A DNA stretch of 64,000 nt from CAZWCE01 sp964632505 (GTDB lineage Bacteria > Planctomycetota > Planctomycetia > Pirellulales > Thermoguttaceae): the NCBI GenBank assembly GCA_964632505.1, contig CAZWCE010000004.1:1-64000 (forward strand), given 5' to 3'. Each line of letters opens with the position of its first letter. Positions within the stretch are counted from its first letter, which is position 1. The notes below the pieces were generated by a model. It made no database searches and was not told where the DNA came from. It saw only the letters and a program-made list of their open reading frames with translations. Made by a program: the position numbers and the translations under genes. This document shows positions 63,125 to 64,000 of this stretch, piece after piece.

Positions 63125-63504
63125 CGTCGACTCCTTAGGGAAGGATGGTTTATCGATAGGATTGCCTTGCCGAAATCTTATGCTGATGGGATCGGCCGGA
63201 TTGCTGAGAGGAGGAGTGAACCCCGCATTCGTCTTTCCTCCTTCGTTATAACGTTCGGAGGCTGCGTTTTCCAGACTCGCCGGAAAAGGAATGAAACACA
63301 AGCAAACGGAAAGATACCCCGCGATTAAATCTCTTATATTTCCTAAGCACCCTATTCCTCGTACAGCATGAGAAAGTGATCTGCTTGCGGGGATTCGAAA
63401 AACTGATGACGTTGAGGGGGTGTCCCGGTAGACCGATCGACCGGTGGCGCTTAATATTGAGGGTAAGTTGCACCGCACGCACCGACTCAAAGCGACCACA
63501 TTCT
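63125..63504. other. Divergent intergenic region
   Basis: About 380 bases between the divergent hydrolase and the last gene. The AT-rich part 63310-63360 is the likeliest place for promoters, but no hexamer pair is convincing. No gene was found. Confidence 0.4.
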
Positions 63505-64000
63505 ATGAACTCTCAGCCGCAGGGCAACGCCGCCCGAGCTTATATCAAGGAAGTCCTCGGATATCTGAATTTTTCATCGGGTGCCCCCGATCCGAGATTT
63601 CTGCGCGATCTGAACTCGCTCTACACCATTCTGGCGAGGGGGGACACTTCGGCGTTTTCCCATGACTGCGAGGGGCACACCCGTCGAAAACCATCGCGTG
63701 AGGAAGCCGGCGTTCCGCTTTGGCGCCGCTTGCAGGCGACGCTATGCGAATCGCTTGAGGAACTGAAGGCTTCCAGTGAAGCGTTCAAGCATTCAGAACA
63801 GGCCGAGACGGTTCTCCACTTGGTTTTCGATGAGCTCCTGCCGGAATATCGGGAATTTCACAAGGATCTTCTTTTCCACCAGCGCGAAGATACCCTCTTC
63901 CAGCCGTTTTTCATCGGTCGCGCTTGCGAGGCGGTTCTCTCCGAGGGCGGCCCCTGGGAAGAAACCGATCGCATCATTTCCCGGGCACTTCGGCATTTGA
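63505..64000 (+). CDS. Partial hypothetical protein, cut by the right edge
   Basis: At least 165 residues from the ATG at 63505, with no stop before the edge. It begins MNSQPQGNAARAYIKEVLGY and continues with LNFSSGAPDPRFLRDLNSLY. Further on come SLEELKASSEAFKHSEQAE and LLPEYREFHKDLLFHQRED, helical and charged. The third codon positions are GC-rich, as in neighbouring genes. I do not recognise the family. No clear ribosome site was found. The gene continues beyond the window. Confidence 0.65.
   Translation, partial: MNSQPQGNAARAYIKEVLGYLNFSSGAPDPRFLRDLNSLYTILARGDTSAFSHDCEGHTRRKPSREEAGVPLWRRLQATLCESLEELKASSEAFKHSEQAETVLHLVFDELLPEYREFHKDLLFHQREDTLFQPFFIGRACEAVLSEGGPWEETDRIISRALRHL

Noticed and set aside
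1..64000. CRISPR arrays, prophage genes, toxin-antitoxin or defence genes
   Set aside because: No regularly spaced repeats, phage structural genes or recognisable defence families were seen.

Overview
The window looks like a chromosomal segment of a Planctomycetota bacterium, probably a Pirellulales-type organism; the order is a guess. The evidence is a DUF1559 pseudopilin-like protein, a secreted SHD1-domain protein, a sulfatase with C-terminal HEAT repeats, large secreted beta-propeller/cytochrome fusions (one like the hydrazine synthase alpha subunit), a rhamnogalacturonan lyase and an alpha-L-rhamnosidase, and high-GC coding with frequent non-ATG starts. There is no prophage, CRISPR array or intact insertion sequence. 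One possible IS630-type relic lies near 42.4 kb.

Layout. 0-4.4 kb: tRNA-Lys, then etfB-etfA-acyl-CoA dehydrogenase, an electron-transfer-flavoprotein cluster closed by a terminator. 4.6-8.0 kb: GH78 rhamnosidase and a UroD-family methyltransferase. 8.0-16 kb, minus strand: an anchored hypothetical, a sulfatase, ruvB/ruvA/ruvC, cysS and ispF. 16.2-18.6 kb: a transcription unit with a 24-residue lipobox peptide and a secreted protein whose reading frame continues through an in-frame TGA. The TGA is followed by a near-ideal bacterial SECIS-like hairpin. 18.6-21 kb: small membrane protein, small lipoprotein and the DUF1559 protein. 21-29 kb: a PD40/cytochrome protein, a haem-sensing multi-PAS hybrid histidine kinase and a secreted protein.

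29.2-33.5 kb: an ArsR-controlled cassette (regulator, two-lobed permease, three thioredoxin-fold proteins, CcdA/ArsG-like membrane protein) with a clear promoter whose -10 sits inside an inverted repeat. 33.6-42.4 kb: sugar dehydrogenase-cytochrome fusion, STAS protein, tandem universal stress protein with a TPR-like tail, and a large SHD1 protein. 43.0-47.7 kb: gamma-glutamylcyclotransferase-like protein, N-formylglutamate amidohydrolase-like protein, DUF1704/MATCAP-type metallopeptidase and glutathione-synthetase-like ATP-grasp ligase. This looks like a peptide ligase/hydrolase pathway of unknown product. 47.9-64 kb: methyltransferase-like/PQQ-propeller protein, Tat FAD oxidoreductase, metallopeptidase lipoprotein, PL11 rhamnogalacturonan lyase, rsmE, an ExeA-like ATPase, a two-domain M16 peptidase, an alpha/beta hydrolase and a gene cut by the right edge.

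The strongest lead is the candidate selenoprotein at 16787-18562. The DUF1704/ATP-grasp cluster and the ArsR redox cassette follow. All functional statements rest on recognition of motifs in the sequence; no database search was run.
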